NCBI GenBank assembly: GCA_910575605.1
Contig: CAJTEW010000001.1
Coordinates: 124,001 to 188,000 of the forward strand
Source: Lachnospiraceae bacterium
GTDB lineage: Bacteria; Bacillota; Clostridia; Lachnospirales; Lachnospiraceae
Direction: 5' to 3'
Length of the DNA stretch: 64,000 nt
The translations under genes and the position numbers were made by a program. Below, piece after piece: positions 50,928 to 59,368 of the stretch. The notes under the pieces are model-generated. The model worked only from the letters and a program-made list of their open reading frames with translations, was not told where the DNA came from and ran no database searches. Numbering within the stretch: position 1 is the first letter of the stretch; the number at the start of each line of letters is the position of its first letter.

Positions 50928-50947
50928 GGAGCACTAAAAAGTGCTCC
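50928..50947. terminator. Terminator below the decarboxylase operon
   Basis: GGAGCACT-aaaa-AGTGCTCC, a perfect 8-bp stem 8 bp beyond the operon's last stop, with TTTTTT on the plus side and a weaker T-rich tract on the minus side. Confidence 0.75.
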
Positions 50948-50954
50948 CTCTTTT

Positions 50955-52370
50955 TTATACCGGATAACTCCCGTTCTTCGTATCTGCCATTGTCTGATCT
51001 ATCTTTGTATTCTGTGCTTCCCGGTACTTAAAGAAATCTGTTGCTACCTGTGGGAACAATGCGTAAGAAAGTACATCCTCATCCTGCGTCATCCACTGTG
51101 CACACTCATTTCTTAATGTATCCAGCTCATCTGGAATCAGATCCGCCGGACGGCAGGTAATAACCTCCGGATTCTCACCGAGAACCTTCTTCTTAACATC
51201 CTCGTCAAAGGGCTTTACAGTCTCTCCGTATTTTCCACTTAAGATATCCTTGGTTTCTTTCGTAGCCATCTTGTAGCGTTCACCCATCAAAACATTAAAT
51301 ACAGCCTGTGTCCCGACAATCTGTGAGGACGGTGTTACAAGCGGCGGCTCGCCCAAATCCTTTCTTACTCTCGGCACTTCCTCAAGCACATCGTAGAACT
51401 TATCCTCCGCACCCTGTTCCTTAAGCTGTGAAGTCAGGTTGGAAAGCATGCCGCCTGGCACCTGGTAAAGAAGCGTCTTAATATTAACGCCCATATTCTT
51501 CGGGTTTAAAAGTCCGCTCTCTAACGCTTCGTCACGAATCGGACGGAAATAATCAGCAATCTCGGAAAGAAGATTCTGGTCAAAGCCTGTATCATATGGC
51601 GTACCCTTAAATGTCTCAACCATAACCTCTGTCGCCGGCTGGGATGTTCCGAGTGCAAATGGAGACATTGCAGTATCAATGACGTCAACGCCCGCCTCAA
51701 CAGCCTTCAGATAGGTCATGGAAGCAACGCCTGACGTATAGTGTGTATGAAGCTGGATCGGAAGGCTTACCGCATCCTTAAGTGCCTCCACAAGCTCTGT
51801 CGCCCGGTAAGGTACAAGAAGCCCCGCCATATCCTTAATGCAGATGGAATTTGCACCCATATCCTCAATCTTCTTTGCCACGTCAACCCAATATTCTAAC
51901 GTATAAGCGTCTCCAAGAGTATAGGAAAGAGCAACCTGAGCCTCTCCCTTTTCCTTGTTGGCGGCCGTAACTGCTGTCTGTAAATTTCTGAGATCATTTA
52001 AGCAGTCAAAAATGCGGATAATATCAATTCCGTTTGATACAGACTTTTGCACAAAATATTCCACCACATCGTCAGCATACGGACGGTATCCCAAAATATT
52101 TTGTCCGCGGAACAACATCTGAAGCTTCGTGTTCTTAAAGCCGTCACGGAACCTCCTTAGTCTCTCCCATGGGTCTTCTTTCAGAAAACGTAAGGATGCG
52201 TCAAAAGTAGCGCCGCCCCAGCACTCTACTGAGTGATAGCCTACTTTGTCCATCTTTTCTACAATGGGGAGCATCTGCTCTGTAGTCATACGTGTGGCAA
52301 TCAGGGACTGATGCGCATCACGCAGGACGGTTTCTGTTATTTTAATTGGTTTCTTTTCGATTTCTGCCAT
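50955..52370 (-). CDS. oadA: Oxaloacetate/pyruvate carboxyltransferase subunit (OadA, 5S-like)
   Basis: 471 residues. Carboxyltransferase TIM barrel of the OadA / pyruvate carboxylase B / transcarboxylase 5S family: ITETVLRDAHQSLIATRM (metal Asp), VECWGGATFDASLRFL, CIKDMAGLLVPYRA (carbamylated-Lys region) and LHTHYTSGVASMTYLKA (metal His pair). It moves CO2 between oxaloacetate and biotin. The C-terminal biotin domain of long OadA is missing and is supplied by the separate carrier two genes upstream. ATGGAGGAATGAATA precedes the ATG. Confidence 0.95.
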   Translation of the reverse strand: MAEIEKKPIKITETVLRDAHQSLIATRMTTEQMLPIVEKMDKVGYHSVECWGGATFDASLRFLKEDPWERLRRFRDGFKNTKLQMLFRGQNILGYRPYADDVVEYFVQKSVSNGIDIIRIFDCLNDLRNLQTAVTAANKEKGEAQVALSYTLGDAYTLEYWVDVAKKIEDMGANSICIKDMAGLLVPYRATELVEALKDAVSLPIQLHTHYTSGVASMTYLKAVEAGVDVIDTAMSPFALGTSQPATEVMVETFKGTPYDTGFDQNLLSEIADYFRPIRDEALESGLLNPKNMGVNIKTLLYQVPGGMLSNLTSQLKEQGAEDKFYDVLEEVPRVRKDLGEPPLVTPSSQIVGTQAVFNVLMGERYKMATKETKDILSGKYGETVKPFDEDVKKKVLGENPEVITCRPADLIPDELDTLRNECAQWMTQDEDVLSYALFPQVATDFFKYREAQNTKIDQTMADTKNGSYPV

Positions 52371-52419
52371 TATTCATTCCTCCATTATTCTTATAGGATT
52401 AAAAGCTTACCTGCTGTTA

Positions 52420-53571
52420 TTACATCACTCCGAAAATCGCCATAAAGGTTCCGGCTGCAACTGCTGTGCCGATAACTCCTGCCACATTCGGGCCCATGGC
52501 ATGCATCAGAAGGAAGTTTGTCGGGTCTGCCTCAGCTCCCACCTTCTGGGATACACGGGCTGCCATAGGAACTGCGGATACTCCGGCGGAACCAATCAGC
52601 GGATTTACCTTGCCGTGAGTAGCAGCGCACATAATCTTTCCGAAAAGCACGCCTGCAGCCGTGCCGAATGCAAATGCAACCAGACCAAGAATTACAATCT
52701 TAATCGTATCCCAGTTAAGGAATGCCTCCGCACTGGTAGTCGCTCCTACAGAAGTTCCCAGCAGTATAACGACAATATACATCAGCGCATTGGACGCCGT
52801 ATCCACAAGCTGCCTTACTACGCCCGATTCCCTGAACAGATTTCCAAGCATCAGCATACCTACAAGAGGGGCTGTGGTAGGAAGAATTGTACATACCACA
52901 ATCGTAACAATAATCGGGAACAAAATTCGTTCAAGCTTTGACACCGGTCTTAGCTGTTCCATCTTAATCTTCCGCTCCTTCTCCGTTGTGAGAAGCTTCA
53001 TGATCGGCGGCTGGATAATCGGCACCAGTGACATATAGGAATATGCCGCCACTGCAATCGGGCCCAGAATCGCCGTCTGCTGAAGCTTTCCTGCAAGGAA
53101 GATAGAAGTCGGTCCGTCCGCTCCTCCGATAATAGAAATCGCTGCTGCTGCTTTATCGGAAAAGCCCATTGCCATCGCTCCGAGATACGCCATAAAAATA
53201 CCAAATTGTGCCGCCGCACCAAGAAGAAAGCTCTTAGGGTTGGCAATAAGCGGTCCGAAATCTGTCATTGCGCCGACGCCGAGGAAAATAAGCGACGGCA
53301 GGATCGCCCACTCGTCAAGCAGATAGAAATAGTAAAGCAGGCCGCCTGCTCCATTCGCAGAATCCTCGATATGCATCATAATATCCGGATAGATATTAAC
53401 AAGCAGCATACCAAACGCAATCGGTACAAGAAGCAGAGGTTCGAATCCAAATCTAATTGCTAAAAACAGGAAAAAACATGCCACGGCAATCATAATCAGA
53501 TTGCCCCAGGTGAGACTGAAAAAAGCTGTCTGCTGCACGAGGTTTCCTAATGTTGTTGTTATATATTCCAT
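52420..53571 (-). CDS. oadB: Na+-translocating decarboxylase beta subunit
   Basis: 383 residues, about nine to eleven membrane helices. GGADGPTSIFLAGKL holds the conserved Asp of Na+ transport; the C-terminal VNPLIGSAGVSAVPMAARVSQ and HAMGPNVAGVIGTAVAAG are typical. It decarboxylates carboxy-biotin and pumps Na+ out. CTGGAGGTTAAGAA precedes the ATG. Confidence 0.96.
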   Translation of the reverse strand: MEYITTTLGNLVQQTAFFSLTWGNLIMIAVACFFLFLAIRFGFEPLLLVPIAFGMLLVNIYPDIMMHIEDSANGAGGLLYYFYLLDEWAILPSLIFLGVGAMTDFGPLIANPKSFLLGAAAQFGIFMAYLGAMAMGFSDKAAAAISIIGGADGPTSIFLAGKLQQTAILGPIAVAAYSYMSLVPIIQPPIMKLLTTEKERKIKMEQLRPVSKLERILFPIIVTIVVCTILPTTAPLVGMLMLGNLFRESGVVRQLVDTASNALMYIVVILLGTSVGATTSAEAFLNWDTIKIVILGLVAFAFGTAAGVLFGKIMCAATHGKVNPLIGSAGVSAVPMAARVSQKVGAEADPTNFLLMHAMGPNVAGVIGTAVAAGTFMAIFGVM

Positions 53572-53608
53572 TTCTTAACCTCCAGTCGTAAATGTATAGG
53601 GAACAGTT

Positions 53609-53977
53609 TTAATTTAATGTCGCTAAGACTGCTCCGGATTCGATTGCATCGCCAACAGCTGCATCGATGCTTGCAACCGTTCCATCCTCTGGCGCCACAA
53701 CTGGAATCTCCATCTTCATTGCCTCAATAATTACAACCGTATCGCCCTTCTTTACGCTCTGTCCTACGCTGGCCTCGATCTTAAATACCTTTCCGGCTGC
53801 TCCTGCTTTTACCTGTATGGAGCCTGCCCCTTTTGCTGCCGCCGGTGCTGCCGGTGCCGCCTTTGGCGCTGCTTTCGGTGCCGTAGCTCTCGGCGCTGCC
53901 GGAGCGCTTCCTGCGCCCGTCTCTTCTACTGTTACATCATATACATTTCCATTTACTGTAATCGTATAATTTTTCAT
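53609..53977 (-). CDS. Biotin carboxyl carrier protein
   Basis: 122 residues. A short N-terminal beta region, an Ala/Pro-rich flexible linker (~24-50), then a biotinyl domain with EAMKMEIPVVAPEDG, whose central Lys is biotinylated. It shuttles CO2 from the carboxyltransferases to the beta subunit. Equivalent to the 1.3S subunit of transcarboxylase or MmdC. GTAGGAGGATATG precedes the ATG at 53977. Confidence 0.95.
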   Translation of the reverse strand: MKNYTITVNGNVYDVTVEETGAGSAPAAPRATAPKAAPKAAPAAPAAAKGAGSIQVKAGAAGKVFKIEASVGQSVKKGDTVVIIEAMKMEIPVVAPEDGTVASIDAAVGDAIESGAVLATLN

Positions 53978-54003
53978 CTTCTCATATCCTCCTACATTAT
54001 AAG

Positions 54004-54768
54004 TTATGCTTTCCATTTATTTGACGGGCGGCGTCTGATGCTGCGCACAACAAATCCGTCTGTACTTGTACCTTCATAAGCGGCAACTGCTGCAGAAATA
54101 ACTGCGATTAATTCCAGATCATCGGTCTCCGGAAGGATTTCAGGCGCTGCCGCCTCAACAACCTCAGGCGCTGCCAAAGTTTCCGGCTGCTTTTTGAAGG
54201 CCGCCTCTATCCTCGGAATAAATCCGAACAGTGAAATAATAATAGAAATAAAAATCAGTACCGTAAATACGGTGCCCATTCCAAGAAGCGTGTTAAGCCC
54301 TGCCTTTGTCAGAATTTCATCCATCCCATACTCCGCGTTAACCGTCACACTTTCCAGATAGGATTTTCTGTCAAAGGTAAAAATAATATCTGCATTCTTT
54401 TTTTCATACTCTACCGGCATAATCACGTCCACGCCGTCCGCATCTGCCTCAAAGCTTAAATCCCCGTGGCTTACATATGCCCCGCACTCGTCAGTACCGG
54501 CCCTCCAGCTGTCAACTGCACCTGAAAGGCTGTCCGGCGTAACCTGAAGCCCTGTTGTCATAATCTGATAATTCTGCATGAACTCAGAATACTGTTCCCA
54601 CTGCTCAAGAGCCGCATCATCCACTGTGTTGCAGTATTCTATTAGAAACTCTACTGTCTGCGTGATAGCCGCCTCATTATATTCCACCGTCTCGTCCACT
54701 TTCGCACAACCGGCAAAACTTAAGATGCATGCAAGCAGGCAGAGTAATAAGCTAAATTTTCTCTTCAC
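54004..54768 (-). CDS. OadG-family gamma subunit, lipoprotein form
   Basis: 254 residues. Lipobox SFAGC (Cys ~21), an extracytoplasmic domain (~25-165; DUF3887-like by appearance), one membrane helix (~168-190, LGMGTVFTVLIFISIIISLF) and a C-terminal OadG region (ELIAVISAAVAAYEGTSTDGFVVRSIRR). The classical gamma is ~80 residues, so this is an extended form with a large outside domain. Gamma assembles the pump. Start is GTG at 54768, after GAGAGGTGAGG. Confidence 0.88.
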   Translation of the reverse strand: MKRKFSLLLCLLACILSFAGCAKVDETVEYNEAAITQTVEFLIEYCNTVDDAALEQWEQYSEFMQNYQIMTTGLQVTPDSLSGAVDSWRAGTDECGAYVSHGDLSFEADADGVDVIMPVEYEKKNADIIFTFDRKSYLESVTVNAEYGMDEILTKAGLNTLLGMGTVFTVLIFISIIISLFGFIPRIEAAFKKQPETLAAPEVVEAAAPEILPETDDLELIAVISAAVAAYEGTSTDGFVVRSIRRRPSNKWKA

Positions 54769-54782
54769 TTTGCCTCACCTCT

Positions 54783-56222
54783 CTAAACTGTTCCGTGCTT
54801 TTTTACAGGACGTTCTTCTTTTTTCGTGAACAGCATCTCAAATGCTCCAATAACATACTTTCTTGTGTCTGCAGGCTCAATAATTGTATCCACATAGCCT
54901 CTTCTTGCAGCAGAAAGAGGGCTTGACTGTAAGTTTCGGTATTCTGCCGCCTTTTCCTTAATTGTGCCAGCGTCCTTGTCCCCATACATAATCTTTGCTG
55001 CAAGATCCGCCTCCATCATGCCGATCTCTGACTTGGACCATGCATATACCATATCGGCGCCAAGAGCCTTGCTGTTCATAGTCACATAAGCACTTCCAAA
55101 AGCTTTGCCAATGATGACATTTACCTTCGGAACGGTAGCATTTGCGAACGCATAGGTAAGCTTTGCCGCCGCTTTCGCAAGACTCTTTTCTGAACATTTT
55201 GACGCTGTGAAGCCTGATACATTCGTAAGGGTCAGAACCGGAATATTAAACGCATCACAGAATTCTACAAACTTTGCCGCCTTTTTTGCACCTGCTGCAG
55301 ACAAGGAACCGTCAAATTCTGCCTCAACCTCTGCGTCCTCGTTATATACCTTAGAGCGGTTCGCCACAGCTCCTATCGTCATGCCGTTCAGACGGATAAA
55401 GCCTGTCACCATATCCTTCGCATAATTTTTCTTTGTCTCAAAGAAAACACCGTTGTCTGAAATCTGACAAAGGGCAATAGCTGTATCCTCCGCTGCGTTT
55501 TCAATGTCCGCGCATATACGGTTTAAATCATCTGTACACTCCTCATAAGCCGTGCTCTCCTCATTATTGCATGGGAGCATACATACAAGTGCCCGGATAT
55601 TTTCAAGAATCTCATCCTCTGCGCCAATATCATCTACAAGCCCTGCCTTTTCGCTTTGAAACTTTGCAGATGAGGTGTCGCACCTAGAAATATCATTGCC
55701 TGGAATTGCATTGGGAGAATTTACAAACAGTCTCGCTTTCGTCTCTTCCATAAATGTAAAATCAGACAATGCAGGAACAACAGACAAGCCTCCACCGCAT
55801 GTCCCAAAAACCGCCGTAATCTGCGGAATCACACCAGATGCCAGAGATTGTTTCATATAAAGGGTTCCAAATGCCTCAAGCGCATCTGTTGCCTCCTGAA
55901 GCCTAAGTCCCGCACAGTCAACAAGACCGATGACCGGCGCTCCCATCTTCATTGCCATATCATAAATATTCGCGATCTTCTTTGCATGCATCTCGCCAAT
56001 CGCTCCATTTAATACGGAAGCATCCTGACTATATACATACACCAAATTTCCGTCAATCACTCCGTAACCGGTAATGACCCCGTCTGCCGGGGTAGCTTTT
56101 TCCTGCAAATTGAAATCCGTGGCTCTAGCCGTAACCGCACCGCCGATTTCGACAAAGCTTCCTGCATCGCAAAGCGCCACTACTCGACTGCAGGCCGCAT
56201 TTCCTGTTGCCATGTTGCCCAT
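54783..56222 (-). CDS. Acyl-CoA carboxyltransferase (methylmalonyl-CoA decarboxylase alpha / 12S-like)
   Basis: 479 residues with two crotonase-fold carboxyltransferase halves (EKATPADGVITGYGVIDG, VFGTCGGGLSVVPALSDF; then FNIPVLTLTNVSGF, GKAFGSAYVTMNSKALGADMVYAWSKSEIGMM). It resembles MmdA or transcarboxylase 12S, which move CO2 between an acyl-CoA and biotin. The first half is diverged, so the acyl-CoA substrate is uncertain. Start at 56222, because GGAGGG lies 8 bp upstream. First gene of the operon. Confidence 0.88.
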   Translation of the reverse strand: MGNMATGNAACSRVVALCDAGSFVEIGGAVTARATDFNLQEKATPADGVITGYGVIDGNLVYVYSQDASVLNGAIGEMHAKKIANIYDMAMKMGAPVIGLVDCAGLRLQEATDALEAFGTLYMKQSLASGVIPQITAVFGTCGGGLSVVPALSDFTFMEETKARLFVNSPNAIPGNDISRCDTSSAKFQSEKAGLVDDIGAEDEILENIRALVCMLPCNNEESTAYEECTDDLNRICADIENAAEDTAIALCQISDNGVFFETKKNYAKDMVTGFIRLNGMTIGAVANRSKVYNEDAEVEAEFDGSLSAAGAKKAAKFVEFCDAFNIPVLTLTNVSGFTASKCSEKSLAKAAAKLTYAFANATVPKVNVIIGKAFGSAYVTMNSKALGADMVYAWSKSEIGMMEADLAAKIMYGDKDAGTIKEKAAEYRNLQSSPLSAARRGYVDTIIEPADTRKYVIGAFEMLFTKKEERPVKKHGTV

Positions 56223-56280
56223 ATTATAGCCCTCCATTTTCTAATATATTTTAAAAGTAAAACCAATTTATGCCTATTAT

Positions 56281-56309
56281 ATTATAGTCTCTTTTCGAAA
56301 GGTCTGCAA
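56281..56309 (-). promoter_or_regulatory. Sigma-A-type promoter of the decarboxylase operon
   Basis: Minus-strand TTGCAG (56309-56304), 17 bp, TATAAT (56286-56281), ~60 bp before the start. Confidence 0.65.
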
Positions 56310-56351
56310 CTGTTTTCTTTACGTATTTGTTAATTCCTTGACATAAGAAAA

Positions 56352-56371
56352 GCACCTGCAGATACAGGCGC
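56352..56371 (-). terminator. Terminator below the YcxB-like gene
   Basis: GCGCCTG-tatctg-CAGGTGC (minus strand) followed by TTTTCTT, 8 bp past the stop. Confidence 0.8.
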
Positions 56372-56378
56372 CCAAAAG

Positions 56379-56981
56379 CTACAGTTTCTTAATTTTCACC
56401 TTTGTACATCTCCCAAGCAAAAATTCCTTCAGCCCTTCTATATCTCCATCCATCAGTGCCTCCTTTGGAAACCCGATTACAGCTTTCACACTTCCCAATG
56501 TATGCTTATTTGTTTTCACGACAAGGCCAAGTCCACGTTCTGTTTCCAGTATACGCACAACATCCTCATAATCAAAAGCACGTTTTTTTATTTTCGTTAC
56601 ACTTTCAAAACAATTCTCGTAAAAATCTATCTGTGAAACAATTGCTTTTCCGTTTTTTTGTTTTCTATATTTAAACATCTCCTCCGCATCACCGACAGCG
56701 GCTGCACGCACTGCCTTTCTCCAGACCGTACGGTTTATGATAACTGCTGCAAATGCAAGAGCAGCCCATGCAGTCATATATTTTATGAAAAAAAACAGAA
56801 GTCCGGCCGCAGTGCCGCCGCCCGGATTTCCATAGATAAACATAAATACCAGCACCATAATTCCAAGCCCTGCCGCACCATATTTCATGGTAAGATCGCT
56901 GTTATCCACATCGTACAGCTCACAGACAACCTCCAGAGTCTCTACAGATTCTTCATATTTTACGCGGTAATTAAATGCCAT
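56379..56981 (-). CDS. YcxB-like membrane protein
   Basis: 200 residues. Two membrane helices (~34-54 and 64-84), then a cytoplasmic PH-like domain of the YcxB type (QIDFYENCFESVTKIKKRAFDYEDVVRILETERGLGLVVKTNKHTL; FPKEALMDGDIEGLKEFL). Function unknown. AAAGGGAAACAC precedes the ATG. Flanked by terminators on both sides, so it is probably transcribed alone or by read-through. Confidence 0.8.
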   Translation of the reverse strand: MAFNYRVKYEESVETLEVVCELYDVDNSDLTMKYGAAGLGIMVLVFMFIYGNPGGGTAAGLLFFFIKYMTAWAALAFAAVIINRTVWRKAVRAAAVGDAEEMFKYRKQKNGKAIVSQIDFYENCFESVTKIKKRAFDYEDVVRILETERGLGLVVKTNKHTLGSVKAVIGFPKEALMDGDIEGLKEFLLGRCTKVKIKKL

Positions 56982-57008
56982 GTGTTTCCCTTTCTGTTAT
57001 GAAAAAAA

Positions 57009-57050
57009 CAGGGGAGCCGTTTCATAGCAGACTATTTACGGCAGCCCCTG
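57009..57050 (-). terminator. Terminator below the POT transporter
   Basis: CAGGGG-ct-GCCGT and ACGGC-t-CCCCTG pair across an ~18-base loop, followed on the minus strand by TTTTTTTC. Confidence 0.8.
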
Positions 57051-57069
57051 CTTATGTAAGAATGAAGAA

Positions 57070-58419
57070 CTATTCTCCTTCAACCATTCTGTCTACTTTG
57101 CCTGAGAATACATACATAATCAATCCACAGACAATAACTACAATTGCAACTCCGCCGTAAGCCTTGATGAAGTCAAACTTGGACAGCCAGTTGTAAAGAA
57201 CTGCATTGCCCTTTCCGGCGAAGAAAATAACCAACGGCCAGATACCAAGCAGTGTTCCAAGAAGCTTCTTTGGAGCGTACTTATTAATAAAGGAGTTACC
57301 AAGAGGTGAGAAAATAACCTCACCGACTGTCATAAATACTGCTGTCAGTACGATAATCCAAATACCAACCGGGTCCTTTGTGCCTGAACCAGCAAGAACT
57401 GCTGCAAGTACCATAGTTGCCGGAGTCAGTCCCAGAATAATAATTCCAAGTGCCGTCTTCTTAAACATACCTATATCACCCTGCGGTCTCTGACGCATCT
57501 TCGCCCAAATTCCTGCAAATACTGGACACAGACCGATACAAAGCAGGCCGTTCATAGAGTCAAACCATGCTGTCGGCATCGTAAAGGAACCGATGTTCCA
57601 GTTTGCCCAGCCAAGACCTGCCTCGCTTGTAGGACCGAACTCGAAGTATACCGGATTGTATACCATGTACCAGATTAACCAGAAAATACCGGAGAATGCT
57701 GTTACAATCAAAATAGCAATTACACGGTTCTTCTCAAGTTTGGTAAGCGGAGCAGTATCCTTCTCAGCCTTGTTGACATCCTCCACACGGTTATCAATAA
57801 GAAATGGCTTCTTGCCGGCATCGCCGAAAAATTTCATTCCGAAGAACCACCATACGCAGTCAACAAACAATGCAATACCGCAGGCAAGGAACAAAACGCG
57901 GTATCCTGCAGACTTTGCAAGCAGCGGAAGGAATGTTGTTCCGCAGAAGGAACCAATATTTACAAAGGAGTACTGAAGGCTGAATACTGTATCCAGCTCA
58001 TCCTCGTCAGCAAGCGGGAACAGACGTCCATTAATACCAGACACATTCCCTTTAAAGAAACCTGTACCGATTGCGACAAGAGCAACACACGCCCAGAGCA
58101 TACCCAGGCCATTTGCCTTCCATGCACAAAGATAACCGGCTCCCATCATGATCTCTCCGAGCGGAACAAGAAGACGGGGACTAGCCCAGCGGTCCGCAAT
58201 ATATCCGCCGATAATCGGCGTGATATAAGTAAATGCCACCAGGTTGGCCGACATAGATGCAGCTACAGACTTATCAAGTCCAAGTCCCCCATTTATCGCT
58301 TCTGCTGCGATAAAAATTGTGAGTCCCCATTTAGCAGCATAGTATGCAAGTCTCTCAAATGTAAAGGACAAGCTGCATACATAGAAACCAAACGGAAATC
58401 CCTTTTTTGTTTTTCCCAT
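57070..58419 (-). CDS. POT-family peptide/H+ symporter-like transporter
   Basis: 449 residues, about 12-14 membrane helices. FTFERLAYYAAKWGL carries the POT-type E-R-x-x-Y-Y motif on helix 1; GGYIADRWASPRLLVPLGEIMMGAG and GTGFFKGNVSGINGRLF (the PTR2 signature-like segment) follow. It probably imports di- or tripeptides. The start MGKTKKG at 58419 follows TTGGAGGGTGAACTCT. Confidence 0.88.
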   Translation of the reverse strand: MGKTKKGFPFGFYVCSLSFTFERLAYYAAKWGLTIFIAAEAINGGLGLDKSVAASMSANLVAFTYITPIIGGYIADRWASPRLLVPLGEIMMGAGYLCAWKANGLGMLWACVALVAIGTGFFKGNVSGINGRLFPLADEDELDTVFSLQYSFVNIGSFCGTTFLPLLAKSAGYRVLFLACGIALFVDCVWWFFGMKFFGDAGKKPFLIDNRVEDVNKAEKDTAPLTKLEKNRVIAILIVTAFSGIFWLIWYMVYNPVYFEFGPTSEAGLGWANWNIGSFTMPTAWFDSMNGLLCIGLCPVFAGIWAKMRQRPQGDIGMFKKTALGIIILGLTPATMVLAAVLAGSGTKDPVGIWIIVLTAVFMTVGEVIFSPLGNSFINKYAPKKLLGTLLGIWPLVIFFAGKGNAVLYNWLSKFDFIKAYGGVAIVVIVCGLIMYVFSGKVDRMVEGE

Positions 58420-58496
58420 AGAGTTCACCCTCCAAATGATATAATTTATGCTTTCCTTTCGTCAAAAACGACAAACAAAAGCATTTAACATTACGT

Positions 58497-58525
58497 ATAA
58501 TAACACAATATGAATAATAATACAA
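58497..58525 (-). promoter_or_regulatory. Sigma-A-type promoter of the POT transporter
   Basis: Minus-strand TTGTAT (58525-58520), 17 bp, TATTAT (58502-58497), in a very AT-rich gap. A 12-bp palindrome AGACTATAGTCT (58607-58618) lies at the far edge on the ABC-gene stop. Confidence 0.5.
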
Positions 58526-58616
58526 CTAACTTTTAAGAAAAACTTAAGTATTGGCCTTGTTAAATTTATAATTAGTTTGTTAATTTTATAATTATTTTAT
58601 AATTACAGACTATAGT

Positions 58617-59366
58617 CTACAAATCCGCCATTCGGCCAAGAATTTTCTGATAAAAACTCTCCTTTGTCCCCTTCTTTTCCAGTACATCCAGAATCAGTCC
58701 ATCTTTAAGAAAAAGAATCCGGCTGCAGCTGCTTGCGATCTGCGGATCATGGGTCACCATAACAATCGTCTTCTTATACTCCTGATGAATCTGGTCTAAT
58801 GCCTCAATAACAATCTTCCCTGACTTGGAATCCAGATTTCCTGTAGGTTCATCCGCCAGAATCAAATCCGGCTGATTGATAAGAGCCCGGCAGATCGCTG
58901 TCCTCTGCCTCTCCCCGCCGGACAACTCATAGGGATATTTCTTTAAAAGATGCATAATCTGAAAATGCTCTGCGTGTTCCCTGGCACACTGAAAGCATGC
59001 TTTCTCCTCTGCTTTATCAAGAATCATAGGCAGCATAATATTTTCCTCCACCGTAAGACTGTCCATCAGATAGAAGTCCTGAAAGACAAATCCAATCTCC
59101 CGGCGGCGGATGTCCGCCAGCTCATCCGGCCACAGCCCCTTAACCTGCTTTTCTTTAAAATACAGGTTTCCACCCGTGGGATGATCAATAAGTCCCAGAA
59201 GCTTTAACAGCGTTGTCTTCCCGCACCCGGACTTTCCCATAATTCCCACAAATTCATTTTCCTCAATCTGAAAATTCAGTCCCAGAAGCACCTTAATTGT
59301 GTCCTCCTCCTGATTCGGGATCCTGTAGCTTTTTGCCAGCTCTTCTGCCCTTAATATACTGCCCAT
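58617..59366 (-). CDS. ABC transporter ATP-binding protein, MacB/LolD type
   Basis: 249 residues. Walker A GKSGCGKTTLLKLLG, Q-loop FVFQDFYLMD, signature LSGGERQRTAICRALINQPDLILADEPTGNLDSKSG and the H-loop VTHDPQ. It pairs with the FtsX-like permease 2 bp upstream. Bacitracin/lantibiotic-type peptide efflux or envelope release are possible; no two-component system is adjacent. GAGGTGTAAGT precedes the ATG. Confidence 0.93.
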   Translation of the reverse strand: MGSILRAEELAKSYRIPNQEEDTIKVLLGLNFQIEENEFVGIMGKSGCGKTTLLKLLGLIDHPTGGNLYFKEKQVKGLWPDELADIRRREIGFVFQDFYLMDSLTVEENIMLPMILDKAEEKACFQCAREHAEHFQIMHLLKKYPYELSGGERQRTAICRALINQPDLILADEPTGNLDSKSGKIVIEALDQIHQEYKKTIVMVTHDPQIASSCSRILFLKDGLILDVLEKKGTKESFYQKILGRMADL

Positions 59367-59368
59367 AC

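Noticed and set aside
58607-58618. 12-bp palindrome AGACTATAGTCT
   Set aside because: Single copy in very AT-rich DNA, overlapping a stop codon; no supporting partner site.
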